From the NCBI GenBank assembly GCA_934047225.1, contig OW203992.1, positions 8,731,501-8,795,500 on the forward strand: a stretch of DNA of 64,000 nucleotides, given 5' to 3'. This document shows, in pieces, positions 1 to 10,064 of this stretch. The notes beneath the pieces were generated by a model that had not been told where the DNA came from, ran no database searches, and saw only the letters and a program-made list of their open reading frames with translations. The number at the start of each line of letters is the position of its first letter. The stretch's first letter is position 1. This stretch comes from Ypsolopha sequella. Lineage: Eukaryota > Arthropoda > Insecta > Lepidoptera > Ypsolophidae. Made by a program: the position numbers and the translations under genes.

Positions 1-2
1 AA

Positions 3-803
3 GGCGAGCTCCGCACTCTTTTTGAGCGGAAGTACGGATCTCGTGCAACTCTGCCCACGCTCAAGAACCTCATTGAGTTTCTGGAAGAGCACGCACGCTG
101 CAAGGAGAATGAGTCATCGTTCCTTGCGTCACAGGAGGCTCCTTCTTCATCACGGCTCGGCCCGTCAGAAAGGCTCGCTCAGCTCAATAAGCTGCTTCAA
201 CCCACTCGAGGTACTCCACGTCAGCCCTACCAGGCTCATCAAGAGTTCCGCCCCATAGCTCCTCGGCAGGACAATCGCTCCCCCCGTCCTATTCGTCAAC
301 CATTTATGGCATTTGAGACAGCGCCAGTTTACTCGGCCCGATCATCCCCATCACCCACTCGCCGACAGGATTATTCGGCTCAACCTTCTTCCCCTACTGG
401 TGGTATGCCATGCCCATACTGCAGGAATAGGGGACACAAACTCATCGCATGCCCAGGATTTAATAACCAACCGGTTCAAGGTCGGTGGGACTTTGTGAAC
501 GCACGCAACCGGTGCCGACGCTGTTTGGGTCCTCATTATGAGAACGAGTGCAGGTCTACACGTGCATGCAAGGAGTGTGGGCGGTCTGACCACCATACTT
601 CACTGCATCGCCATGGGGCCATGTCTCCGACACGCTCATCTGCTCATTTGTTGCCTCCGTCTCTACGTGAGCAGCCCAGACAGCGCTCAGCGCATGAGCC
701 TCAATACCATTCGGCACATGCTACACAGGCATATACGTCCCATCCCAACTCGCCCACTCAATCGCGATCGCCAAGTAGGTCTCGGGTAGGTAGTCAACAA
801 TGA
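3..803 (+). CDS. gag: Gag, C-terminal part, with zinc knuckles (partial)
   Basis: The frame is open from the window edge to a TGA at 801-803. The true start lies upstream; the Met at 306 is internal. The first third is charged and helix-like (a GELRTLFERKYGS stretch followed by LPTLKNLIEFLEEHARC), as in the C-terminal end of BEL/Pao capsid regions. A Pro/Ser/Gln/Arg-rich linker follows. The nucleic-acid-binding part starts near position 411 with CPYCRNRGHKLIAC (CX2CX4HX4C). Next come RCRRCLGPHYENEC and CKECGRSDHHTSLH, two further knuckle-like units; the last has His in place of the final Cys. The role is RNA packaging into virus-like particles in the cytoplasm. Pol follows in the same frame, so this product would normally be Gag, with Gag-Pol made only if the stop is suppressed. 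Confidence 0.88.
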   Translation, partial: GELRTLFERKYGSRATLPTLKNLIEFLEEHARCKENESSFLASQEAPSSSRLGPSERLAQLNKLLQPTRGTPRQPYQAHQEFRPIAPRQDNRSPRPIRQPFMAFETAPVYSARSSPSPTRRQDYSAQPSSPTGGMPCPYCRNRGHKLIACPGFNNQPVQGRWDFVNARNRCRRCLGPHYENECRSTRACKECGRSDHHTSLHRHGAMSPTRSSAHLLPPSLREQPRQRSAHEPQYHSAHATQAYTSHPNSPTQSRSPSRSRVGSQQ

Positions 804-811
804 CTACCTAC
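786..811 (+). promoter_or_regulatory. UGA-CUA stop inside a perfect hairpin between gag and pol
   Basis: Positions 786-796 (GTAGGTAGTCA ending at 796) pair perfectly with 801-811, leaving a four-base loop ACAA. The gag stop TGA (801-803) is the first codon of the 3' arm and is followed by CTA. UGA CUA is a known leaky stop context (type II readthrough signal). The frame downstream is open without another stop through pol. I infer programmed readthrough that makes Gag-Pol. The alternative is a single nonsense mutation in a once continuous gag-pol ORF. Confidence 0.5.
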
Positions 812-845
812 AATAACAGAGCACTATGAAGGCGAGGACGACCAG

Positions 846-881
846 CACTCAGCACACTCAGCACACTCAGCACACTCATCA
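846..881 (+). repeat. Nine-base tandem repeat in the gag-pol linker
   Basis: CACTCAGCA occurs three times in tandem, followed by the degenerate unit CACTCATCA. In the open frame between gag and pol it encodes repeated His-Ser-Ala. It is a low-complexity linker that probably expanded by slippage and lies between the zinc knuckles and the protease. Confidence 0.8.
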
Positions 882-923
882 CACACTCAATCAGCACATA
901 CACACTCAGTTCATTTTCACTCA

Positions 924-3900
924 ATGACTTCAACTCCAACAGAAGATTCCTGTAACTCCGCACAACGTGTAGTGAACGTCACTAACACACCAATTTTGTT
1001 GCCAACCGTCTCACTTAAAATAGCAGACGTACATGGTCAATTTCACTCAGCACGAGCACTGTTAGACTGTGGAAGTATGCTAACTCTTTGTTCTCAGCGC
1101 ATGGCCACAATTTTAAATTTACCATCAAAACATACATGTCTAAAAATCGCAGGAGTTGGAAATCAGCACACACAAAACTCAAAGGCATCAATCACAATTG
1201 TATGCCGACCTACTCACCGTGACACACCTATGATCACGGCCACAGCCCATATATTGAAGAACGTAACTGGGTACCTACCGTTGGAAAAGGTTCCAGATCT
1301 CGCTCAGTTAACAGGTCACCCACCGATTCCTCTTGCTGATCGAGAATATCACACACCAGCTCCGGTTGATCTAATACTAGGATCTGACATTCTTGGTCAA
1401 GTGTTAGACGGAACCAAGGTTTCGCTCGGCCCTGGCAAGCCTATAGCCTTCGGCACGATATTTGATTTTACGTTGATTGGACCTTTCGAAAATTTACACA
1501 CCTCACCCACGAATCAGGTCAATTCCGTTCACATTGTCGGCTCTCACACGGACTCAGAGCATTCCACTCATGACATTCACAAAAGTCTTGAGAGGTTTTG
1601 GGAATCTGAGGAACCCCAAACCTACAAGCATACCAGCCCATTAGAGGATCAGTGTGAGGACATTTTCCGCACCACAACTACTCGTGAACCATCAGGTCAA
1701 TATGTGGTTACACTGCCCTTTCTACACAACGCGCCGACATTAGGTTCCACTCACGCTATTGCTCTGCGCAGGTTTCTCAACTTAGAGAAGAAGCTGCAAG
1801 CGAACCCGCCCTTCCGCTCGAAATACGTAGAATTCATGTCAGATTACATAAAATTGGGACATATGTCGCCGTGTCACCCCAATACCTTTGCTCATAAATC
1901 CCATTTCTATATCCCACATCATGGCATATTCAAGCCAGGATCAGAAAAGTTGCGCTGTGTGTTTGACGGAAGTTGTAAGAGCTCAAACGGCGTCAATCTA
2001 AATGATTGTCTTCATACAGGTCCAGCTCTTCAGCAAGATATTGTTGACATTATCATGTCCTTCAGGACCCACTCACAAGTTTTCAGCACAGACATCCGAA
2101 TGATGTTCCGAAATATACTCATTCACCCAGAGCAAAGACGTTTTCAACTCATTCTCTGGCGGTCTTCACCCGACCAGCCCCTGCTCACGTATGCCCTTAA
2201 TACCGTCACATATGGATTAAGGTCCAGCCCATACCATGCCATCCGCACTTTACTCCAATTGGCTGATGACGAAGGTCATCGCTACCCTCACGCTGCTCAG
2301 GTCCTCCGCAAATCAATATTTGTGGACGACATTCTCTCAGGTGCAGATTCTGTAGAATCTGCTCAGTCGCTCCAAAGCGAACTGATCGAGTTACTCGCCC
2401 TAGGTGGCTTTCAGCTCAGTAAATGGACCTCCAACTCGCCCCAGCTCCTTGAACGATTCCCAGATGACCAGTGCGACATGCCCAAGGACTTTGACTTCAG
2501 TCCCGACTCTAATTCCATTAAGGTTCTGGGAATACAGTGGATTCCTCAAACTGATGAGTTCACTTATCGCATTTCTTTGCCCACTCATGCTCAAGTCACA
2601 AAGCGCTCCATTCTCAGTACAGTAGCGTCTCTCTATGACCCCAATGGCTGGGTTACTCCAGTCATCTTCCGCGCAAAGATTCTTCTCCAGAAGCTTTGGC
2701 TTCTGAAAATAGGATGGGATGAGCCTATCTCTGAAGAAGTCCACACAGAGTGGCAACACATCTCAGAGGATCTTCCTCAGCTCTCAAACCTCCGTTTACC
2801 TCGGCACATTTGTAAGTACAAGCCCACGTCTACTTACTCACTTCACGGGTTCGCGGACGCATCAGAGGCTGGCTTTGGTGCCGTTATCTACCTTCATGAG
2901 CGCAATACCACTGGACATGTCAATGTACACCTAATCATTGGCAAGTCCAAGGTCGCACCCATAAAGACTCGTCTCTCAATCCCGAAATTGGAGTTGTCAG
3001 CCGCGACTCTTTTATCTCAGCTCATGACTCGAGTGTCAGCCCAACTGTCAGCTCATATAGCCATTCAAACACACACATGCTGGTCAGATAGCACAATAGT
3101 GTTGGCATGGCTCAACACTTCACCTCACCGATTACAGACTTTCGAGGCCAATCGAGTGGCTAAGATTACAGCTACTTCAACTAGCCATACGTGGAAGCAT
3201 GTACCCACGAACCTCAACCCTGCTGACTGTGCAAGCAGAGGCATGTCTGCCCAGTCCCTCTCACTTCATGACCTTTGGTGGTCACCCAGTTGGCTCAAAG
3301 AACCTACCTGCACTTGGCCCAAGATGCCACCCGCTCTAGGCCATCACGCTCTCCCAGGCCTTAAGCCCAAAAAGGTACCAGCACACATAGCAGTCCCAGA
3401 TATCGATCTGGACTTGCTCACTCGCTACAGCTCACTTGACAAGCTCGTCGGAGTGACGGCTTGTATTAAAAGGTTCATATTCAATTGTCGGCACAGCCCT
3501 GATGCACGGCGCTCTGGTCCGTTGACAGCTAGTGAACGCAGGGACGCTCTGTTGCACTGGGTCCGCTCTGTTCAGCACAATGAGTTTGCTGAAGACATTA
3601 ATCGTATCCAGACTGATAAAGTTTGTCCCGTTCGGCTCCAGCGTCTCTCGCCCTTCATAAAGGACGGCCTCTTGAGAGTCGGTGGTCGTCTCTCTCACGC
3701 GTCAATTAGGTATGACGCTCAACACCCACTCATTCTACCCAGCTCCAGTCCGCTCGTAGATCTCATTATAGATCACTATCACACAATACACTGCCACCCT
3801 GGAGCTGACACATTACACGCCATATTACGCCAGCAGTACTGGATTCTGTCCGCTCGTCGTATTATTAGACACCGCGTGTTTAAATGTATTAGATGTTTCC

Positions 3901-4958
3901 GGTGCCGCGCTCAGCCTAAGGCTCCGCTCATGGCTGATCTCCCAGCAGACAGAGTTACTCCTCAGCCAGTTTTTAGTCACGTCACGACGGACTTTGCTGG
4001 CCACTTCTTCGTTAAATCCAGCACGTTGCGGAACGCGAAACTCATAAAAGCGTACTTTTGTATTTTCGTTTGCCTCGCAACAAAGGCGGTTCATTTGGAA
4101 CCAGTCTCTGCACTCTCAACGGAAGCGTTCTTTGCGGCATTGCAACGTTTTATCTCACGTCGCGGTACTCCGGTTCTCATTCGTTCAGACTGCGGCACAA
4201 ACTATGTAGGTGCTAGGAATCAACTCATTGAAGTTCAGAACTTCCTCAGGTCAAACAATGATGCAATCACTCACAAGCTCGCGAATCAGCACATAACTTG
4301 GTTACTGAACCCGCCTAAAGGGCCTTGGTTCGGCGCACTGCACGAAATAAACGTAAAATCCACCAAGCAACTACTTTATCGTGTGATAGGTGAACAGCAC
4401 CTCACTTTTGAGGAATTCTCTACTCTTTTGGCTCGAATTGAGGCTGTACTCAATTCAAGACCCCTCTGCCCAATTTCATCCGACCCTACGGACTTTGAAC
4501 CTCTCACGGCCGGACATTTCATTATTGGTCGTCCGCTCACCGCTCTACCTGAGCAGTCTTTTGACGACAGACCCATATCTGCTCTTAAACGGTTTCAACT
4601 CATTCAAGCGCTCTCTCAGCGCTTTTGGACTCTCTGGTCCAGATCCTACCTCCATACCCTGCAAACCCGCTCCAAATGGCTCTCCCCTTCTTCCCCTCCT
4701 CAAGTGGGTGAACTGGTACTCATCAAAGAGGATGACCTGCCTCCGCTCCAATGGAAGTTGGGAAGAATTCTCCGCACGATACCTGGCAAGGATGGAGTGA
4801 TACGAGTTGTGGATCTGGACACAGCTCATGGAAATCTGCGACGACCTGTGTTCAAGATAGCCAGGCTGCCGTTGGATTCAGCTCAAGAGGAGCCGCAGCC
4901 CCGGCCCCCCCAGGATGTTCACGCTACACTACGTTACCAGCATGACGTTAGAACATGA
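924..4958 (+). CDS. pol: BEL/Pao Pol polyprotein: protease, reverse transcriptase, RNase H, integrase
   Basis: This is 1344 residues from the first Met, but the frame is open from 804, so the natural N-terminus probably comes from Gag readthrough. The aspartic protease motif is LLDCGS, with Asp48; Cys replaces the usual Ser/Thr of D-S/T-G. Reverse transcriptase has FSTDI (Asp390) and the catalytic box FVDD (466-469) where YVDD is usual. RNase H shows FADAS (Asp645), then IPKLELS and WSDS. Integrase has an HHCC-type zinc site (HYHTIHCHPG, later CIRCFRC) and the DDE residues Asp1023, Asp1089 (in SDCGTNY) and Glu1141 (in ALHEINVKS). A C-terminal stretch with WKLGRI and the LRRPV region closes the protein. 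It would copy the element RNA to DNA and integrate it. The ORF is undamaged; the substituted protease, RT and integrase motif positions may reduce activity or be clade features. The stop lies 43 bases inside the inferred 3' LTR. Confidence 0.95.
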   Translation: MTSTPTEDSCNSAQRVVNVTNTPILLPTVSLKIADVHGQFHSARALLDCGSMLTLCSQRMATILNLPSKHTCLKIAGVGNQHTQNSKASITIVCRPTHRDTPMITATAHILKNVTGYLPLEKVPDLAQLTGHPPIPLADREYHTPAPVDLILGSDILGQVLDGTKVSLGPGKPIAFGTIFDFTLIGPFENLHTSPTNQVNSVHIVGSHTDSEHSTHDIHKSLERFWESEEPQTYKHTSPLEDQCEDIFRTTTTREPSGQYVVTLPFLHNAPTLGSTHAIALRRFLNLEKKLQANPPFRSKYVEFMSDYIKLGHMSPCHPNTFAHKSHFYIPHHGIFKPGSEKLRCVFDGSCKSSNGVNLNDCLHTGPALQQDIVDIIMSFRTHSQVFSTDIRMMFRNILIHPEQRRFQLILWRSSPDQPLLTYALNTVTYGLRSSPYHAIRTLLQLADDEGHRYPHAAQVLRKSIFVDDILSGADSVESAQSLQSELIELLALGGFQLSKWTSNSPQLLERFPDDQCDMPKDFDFSPDSNSIKVLGIQWIPQTDEFTYRISLPTHAQVTKRSILSTVASLYDPNGWVTPVIFRAKILLQKLWLLKIGWDEPISEEVHTEWQHISEDLPQLSNLRLPRHICKYKPTSTYSLHGFADASEAGFGAVIYLHERNTTGHVNVHLIIGKSKVAPIKTRLSIPKLELSAATLLSQLMTRVSAQLSAHIAIQTHTCWSDSTIVLAWLNTSPHRLQTFEANRVAKITATSTSHTWKHVPTNLNPADCASRGMSAQSLSLHDLWWSPSWLKEPTCTWPKMPPALGHHALPGLKPKKVPAHIAVPDIDLDLLTRYSSLDKLVGVTACIKRFIFNCRHSPDARRSGPLTASERRDALLHWVRSVQHNEFAEDINRIQTDKVCPVRLQRLSPFIKDGLLRVGGRLSHASIRYDAQHPLILPSSSPLVDLIIDHYHTIHCHPGADTLHAILRQQYWILSARRIIRHRVFKCIRCFRCRAQPKAPLMADLPADRVTPQPVFSHVTTDFAGHFFVKSSTLRNAKLIKAYFCIFVCLATKAVHLEPVSALSTEAFFAALQRFISRRGTPVLIRSDCGTNYVGARNQLIEVQNFLRSNNDAITHKLANQHITWLLNPPKGPWFGALHEINVKSTKQLLYRVIGEQHLTFEEFSTLLARIEAVLNSRPLCPISSDPTDFEPLTAGHFIIGRPLTALPEQSFDDRPISALKRFQLIQALSQRFWTLWSRSYLHTLQTRSKWLSPSSPPQVGELVLIKEDDLPPLQWKLGRILRTIPGKDGVIRVVDLDTAHGNLRRPVFKIARLPLDSAQEEPQPRPPQDVHATLRYQHDVRT

Positions 4959-5438
4959 CGTGTCATTCGCGTGCGCATGCGCGAACGACCACCCCCTCCC
5001 CGCCGCGCGCCGGTCGAGGCGCGCGCGGGCGCTGGCTTCATTCTGTTGCGTCCGAACTCTCGAGAGAACGACACACGTGTATAAACATTCGTGCCGCCGA
5101 TACAAACAATCTCGCGTATTCACCGTGTCTTGTGAACATATAAGTGCTGTGTAATACTTCAAGACATCCAGCTCATCACTGCCCAAAGTGCCAGCATTAA
5201 TCAGCTCAACGAGGGGAGACGACACGCGGCGCGTTTCGTCGGCTCACCGGAAAACACCAAGAACAACATATAACACAGGTCAGTCAGTGCACCCACATTG
5301 TTTCCACAATTCTCCTGTGTCAAATCCCATCCGCCCTGCAGTTTCTGTAATCCCGCGATTACAAATACTTTATATTCTCTGTCGTAAGGAAGGCAATCCT
5401 TTTTCGCCAACACATCAATGCGACTGCGCTACTATACA
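4916..5438 (+). repeat. Probable 3' LTR of the BEL/Pao element
   Basis: It follows a purine-then-C-rich stretch (AAGAGGAG at 4884-4891, then a C-run) and begins TGTTCACG. It ends ACTATACA at 5438, giving the TG...CA ends expected of an LTR. A GC-rich first third is followed by a TATA-like GTATAAAC (TATAAA at 5080-5085), consistent with a U3 promoter. The right boundary is set where a dispersed repeat (HP1) begins with ATAGTAG; ATAGT would be the 5-bp target duplication. The 5' LTR is outside the window, so the limits are inferred. Confidence 0.5.
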
Positions 5439-5848
5439 ATAGTAGTTTATGCTACAAGGGCGCAAAGGAATAAATTACGAGGACGATTTAAAACACGAGC
5501 TTAGCGAGTGTTTTAAACGTAACCGAGTAATTTATTGCTTTTACGCCAGTGTATTATACTACGTTTTTCAATGCATAGTGTGAGGAAATGAAAACAAATA
5601 TAATCTTGTGAACTTTAAATTATGATTGGCTCAAAAGGATTGTATCCAGAGCCGTTAAACAGTGGAAAAAAAATTATAACATCTATGGTACACAGGAAAG
5701 GCTGCAGGTTAGCCAACCCATAGCCAACCATTGTAAATAACTAAATAAAAAAATAAATAATAATAAAGCCCTAGGGCAAAATAATCGACTTTTTGTTCGG
5801 TTTTGATGCATAAAAAGTGGGCCTTTACGAGCACTTGCATTGAAAAAT
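5439..5848 (+). repeat. HP1 foldback repeat, copy 1
   Basis: A full copy begins ATAGTAGTTTATGC and ends GCATTGAAAAA. The first ~125 bases form an imperfect palindrome whose apex is CGAGCTTAGCGAG; the rest (from TTTTTCAATGCAT to TGCATTGAAAAA) is bounded by a 13-bp inverted repeat. Other copies lie at 10065, 26001, 37236 (minus) and 43673. It has no coding capacity and abuts the BEL LTR directly. Confidence 0.85.
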
Positions 5849-6461
5849 ATTTTATTTAATCTAGAGCCCGCTATGAGACAGACAGGTTGGTATTTATTTT
5901 TCTTTTTATATTTTATTTAATTTTAAGTAAGTTTTATAAAAAAAAAATATCATTATTTATATGTTATTTAAGTCTATACAAAATGTCGTTCCATACTATC
6001 CCAACTCCATTTCCTTGCTTAATTTAATACCCTGCCCACATTACCCCACAATATCCCGGCAGTGGTGGAAAACATTCTCACTTGTCCTTGGTTGATAAGA
6101 TATCTAATGGCTAATTATGGCTAAGTGGTCTGTGAACTTAGTAAACAAAAAATATTAGGTACTTTATATTTTTCTTACTTAATAGAGGTATATTTTTTAA
6201 CACATAAGTAATAAAAGAACATAACCTATTGTTAAGAATTATATTCCGGAAAACTTTTGGAGGTGTTTCAAAGTTTGAACTGTCATTGATACTGTCAACA
6301 CCCATCATCGTCACATGATCATCATAAATTCTTTATTATAAAAGGCGGACTTTATGAATAAAGTATTCTCTACCAGTCAACACAAAGGTGGTACAAGAAA
6401 TACAAAAAGTACTTGGTAATAACAAAGTAATTAAAAATTAACCGACGATTATTACGTCCCA
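5849..6461. other. AT-rich stretch without recognised genes
   Basis: I saw no ORF, RNA gene or repeat structure beyond A/T runs. Confidence 0.5.
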
Positions 6462-6668
6462 ACAACGTGGTGAGTCTTATCCCCGTTCTTCGGACACAAA
6501 TACATTTTCTAGAGAATTCAGGTTTTTCTCTCGGTGTTTTCTTCAATGTTCAAGAAGTGGTAAGTAAACAAATACTATGCAAATAAATTCCGTAAAATAT
6601 ATCAGTGCATGTTCGACCGGCAGGACCGAACCTGGGTCTCAAGAATGTGGGTCAGTTGTCCTAGTATA
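6462..6668 (-). repeat. tRNA-derived SINE, 5'-truncated
   Basis: On the minus strand a B-box-like CCAGGTTCGGTCC is followed by a body with GGAATTTATTTGCATAGTATTTG, shared with the copies at 13405-13660 and 47225-47375. The A box is missing or degraded. Confidence 0.6.
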
Positions 6669-6689
6669 CTTAACGATGTATATTATTGG

Positions 6690-7175
6690 CTGCTTACCTA
6701 TGAAATTGGCGAAATTTTCATTCATGATTCATCAAGATTCATGAGTGCATAATTTCTGTAATTCAATAGCTAATATTTTCATTATAGGTTTTGTTTTATT
6801 TTCAGTTTTGATTATAAAATTAAATCTTCAAAAACAGTTCGTTCTAAATGCCATCCATTTCCATCCATCCATTTGTAAAACAAGAAAGCTAAATAAATTC
6901 TTATCTTATCTAATAATATTCGTAATAATGTTTTAAGGCTGACAATTTTCACTAATTAAATTAGTGTTGCTGTTAGCTGAATTTTGTCTCATTCATGTGA
7001 CAATGACAAATTCATGAATGAGACAACATTAAGCTAACAGCAACACTAATTTTTGTGTAAAAAGAACTATAAAAAGGGGATTTGTCATTCTTGAAAAAAA
7101 TGCAAGAATGTTAGTATTGAAAATTGAGTCTCTTTCAAATTTTCCATACAAAACGCCAATTTCATATGTAAGGAC
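6690..7175. mobile_element. Inverted-repeat element with an inner foldback
   Basis: The outer ends match in inverted orientation (CCTATGAAATTGGCG near 6697 and CGCCAATTTCATATG near 7154). Inside, 6960-7050 is a strong palindrome with arms ATTAGTGTTGCTGTTAGCT and its complement. A reversed, partly deleted relative lies at 59850-60250, and its 3' part recurs at the window's right edge. It has no coding capacity. Confidence 0.6.
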
Positions 7176-7639
7176 CTACTGTTTAAAAGTGCAATGTTAA
7201 AAACGACTATAACCAAGTTAAATAGGTCACGGATAACGTCAGTCGTCGCCAACTAAACAGATGGGTTATTGTTTAGAAGTGGTAAAGATAAGACACGAAT
7301 TTTCCCACTACGAGTACACAAATAGTATACACAACACAAGCAAACAGATAAACACACATATTGTATGTCATACTCATACGAGACTGCACACAACTGTGGG
7401 AATTCTGCAATGTAAACAATTTAACGCGTGTTAAAAATGTGCTGCTCTGGCAATTGAATAAAATTTCTTGTAAAAGTTTTTACTAAACTGTACGTGGGTT
7501 TTTCGATGATAGAATGAAATTATAGTGCGCAAGTGGAACCGTGTCCGACCATCTTTCCTCTCTTATTCTCTATTGTTTCTATAATCCTTCTCCTATCTTC
7601 TTAAAACTTTTTTCATTTGACTCTTTCCGTCCAACAGGA

Positions 7640-7920
7640 GTTGGCAATGAACAAAACTCAACGGAGAGAGCTACACAGACAAGAGCCAAGCTCTTAAATA
7701 TGCGACGGTGTGGAACCGGGTGGACTGGGCTGTACTGAAGAAGGGAAAAGTCAAAAGTACCCAGAATAGAAAAACTTATATATTACTAGATTGATGGATG
7801 TGGAAGAAGTGCAAGAGATGTTGATGTTGTTGAGGATCGTAGCAGATGGAAATCTGTAGTCTCTGTAGTCCCTCTGGGAGATGGGCGTGCGTGAGTAAGT
7901 ATATGTATGTATCTATACAT
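7640..7920 (+). repeat. Dispersed repeat with the 'ATCTGTAGTCTCTG' box
   Basis: It contains ATTGATGGATGTGGAAGAAG, then GGAAATCTGTAGTCTCTG and CCCTCTGGGAGATGGGCGTG, ending in a TATGTATGT tract. The same blocks recur at 9532-9660 (first part), 26420-26515, 36690-36750 and 56615-56830. I suspect the flank or tail of a LINE but could not identify it. Confidence 0.65.
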
Positions 7921-8017
7921 TTACATAGATAGTATCACAATCAAGAGTTCTAATAGATCAGGAAACCTCCTTTTATAAATCTTGGAATAGAAATCCATAT
8001 TCTGACTAAACAAATAC

Positions 8018-8165
8018 TGTGTTACTACAAAAGGGTGTTTAAGCGATGTTTAACTTTTGACAGTGTTTAAATCTGTTGCTGTCACTTTTTTACAATATGA
8101 AAGAAAAGGTGACAACAACAGATTTAAACACTGTCTAAAGTTAAACACCGTTTTGTAGTAACACC
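8018..8165. mobile_element. Short foldback MITE
   Basis: This is a 148-bp palindrome. GTGTTACTAC at 8019 pairs with GTAGTAACAC at the right end, and the inner TGTTTAACTTTTGACAGTG and GTTTAAATCTGTTG also pair. A small AT loop sits in the middle. No protein is encoded. Confidence 0.75.
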
Positions 8166-9259
8166 GATAGAGTCTAAACAATGTAACAATACATTACAAC
8201 CCAGCCCAAAGTTAATATTCAAATAAGCATAAATTTAATAACGACAATGATTCAGCCGATGAATTGAAATTATCGGGCCGTTATGTTGGCAACAATGGAA
8301 CAAAGTATGATGTTTAACCAGCAATTAGTGGAGGAGACAATAAGAAAGCTAAAACTGGGTAAAAGTTCAGCCGTCATCAATCAGCGATGATCAGACCCCT
8401 TCCTCCCTCTTGTCTTCGGCTAACACATCATTTATCATCTGATATAATTAAAATTCTCGATGACATGGCGCGATCACCGCACTAAGTCTTGAGGTTGTTT
8501 TGCAAATTACCGCTTTAGCGAATACAACTTGCAATTCTTATACAAATTCAATGCTAAATTTGTCGTTCTGAATATAAGCGACTCATGTTGTGTACATAGA
8601 GCAACAAAAACATTGTCAACACCCTTTTTTCTTTAATACTTCTTCTTAACCTTAACCTTCTCTCTCTTAACCGGAAATTTATAGATAAATGAATAATTGA
8701 AAAAAAACATACCTACAATCTACCTATCTGCTTGTGGAACTTTGTTCTCTACTGATCGCTCATGCTGAGCTTCCATAGCCTCGGTCTCATCATAATGAGC
8801 CACAAGATAATGTTAGATTTGAGGCGTCCCCGTCTCTCCCGCCTCCGCTTCTGCTGTGCTGGTGTAATTACCAACGGCTTCTTCCTTTCAACAGCAATAT
8901 TCCTTGTTGTAAGGGGATGTTAGAACAATGAATAAGGAATCGCTCATCTCAGTGGTAAAAATTTGCAAGAACGTATATAATGCTTTTGCTGCAATATTTG
9001 TACGCAGAAATTTTACATTTTTATAGTTCTTTGATTGGAAATAAATTTCTATTGAAGTTGTTTCGTGTTGAACACTAGAGTCAAAAACAGCGATATATGG
9101 ATTCATTGTGACCAAAGACATTTAACCAATTTAGCCAATGTAGTTAAAAAGACAATCTTCGTTGGTATGTTTATATGTATAGAGGATGGATAAAATAATG
9201 ATGCTAGAGAGATTTAAAGGGGACGGCAAATTGCCCTAAGAACAAGTATGCGACCAACA
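8166..9259. other. No recognised feature
   Basis: Ordinary AT-rich DNA with occasional higher-GC patches (8820-8880). No convincing ORF or repeat was seen. Confidence 0.4.
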
Positions 9260-9522
9260 TACTGGGTGTTAATATGAAGTTGCGGAAGCCGGAAACTGGC
9301 GATAGTACTTGTCCATACGAACAACTTTTACTACGGAGCATTCCCTCGACTTTCGAAAAAAGAATCAGCTGTTCTATAGAAAAGTTACATAGCTACCCGA
9401 CCAAAATGTATGAAACAACTGACTTTTTTCTGTTTTTTTTTTTTTTTTTTCAAACGAAAAATTGTTAGTTTGAACGGGTGCTATAGTTTTTGGCTTCTGC
9501 AACTTCATCTTAACAGCCTTTA
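9260..9522. mobile_element. Inverted-repeat MITE with TACNGGGTGTTAA-type ends
   Basis: The left end TACTGGGTGTTAATATGAAG and the following TTGCGGAAGCCGGAAACT are mirrored at the right end by CTTCTGCAACTTCATCTTAA. The interior contains ACGAACAACTTTTACTA and a T-run. It is related to the element at 47840-48026. Confidence 0.6.
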
Positions 9523-9531
9523 TATTGAATA

Positions 9532-9660
9532 CACTCGTAATATCGGTGACATACTGATACTGGAAATTTGCCAAATCAAGCATAAAGGCGACCTCCAAAA
9601 AAAGAGCATTGTAACTCGATTGATGAACGTGGAATAAGCGAAACAAATAGATCAGTATCA
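9532..9660 (+). repeat. Fragment of the dispersed repeat seen at 7640 and 56615
   Basis: It has the block CTCGATTGATGAACGTGGAA preceded by a diverged upstream part. The diagnostic ATCTGTAGTCTCTG box is missing. Confidence 0.4.
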
Positions 9661-10064
9661 TATAGTGGACGTAGATCTATAATCTGCGTACCCTTCGATA
9701 TTATTTAAATATTAGGGTTATTTCTAGGTCTTTCCCTCTCACAACAATCCATTTATTTTTAATAATAACTAAGCGACTTATCTACCGCATAAAGATTTGA
9801 GACTTCCAGAGTTGGTTGGATATTTCAACAGATAGGAGCAAGCCTTTACCCAGTGACTCAGCGTGGCTTTGTTCGCTCTGCATAGGATCCGCGAACAAAC
9901 TTGTTTTAATTAATTTCGTGTCTCGAACAAGCCGTCTTGGTTGATTGTTATCTACTTAGTTGCTCCTTCCTAGTGATCGTCTCAGAAAACACTCTATCAA
10001 ATAACAATATCATAATGGTATGTGAACTGCCAATCGATATCCAAATTGATGAAAATTAGGTCTA

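Larger units (their letters stand above)
1..5438 (+). mobile_element. BEL/Pao-type LTR retrotransposon, 3' portion (5' end outside the window)
   Basis: The order gag zinc knuckles, aspartic protease, reverse transcriptase, RNase H, integrase, then LTR is that of BEL/Pao and Gypsy elements. The RNase H to integrase linker and the integrase motifs match BEL/Pao as I know it. The window opens inside gag, so the 5' LTR, primer-binding site and gag start are not visible. Pol has no stop or frameshift over 1344 codons, which suggests recent insertion. Its base composition is more balanced than the AT-rich surroundings. No envelope-like ORF follows pol. Because the 5' LTR is absent, the LTR boundaries and target duplication are inferences. 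Confidence 0.93.

Noticed and set aside
2400..2759. Antisense ORFs under pol (also 3825-4094 and 4545-4829)
   Set aside because: Shadow frames of the intact pol reading frame.
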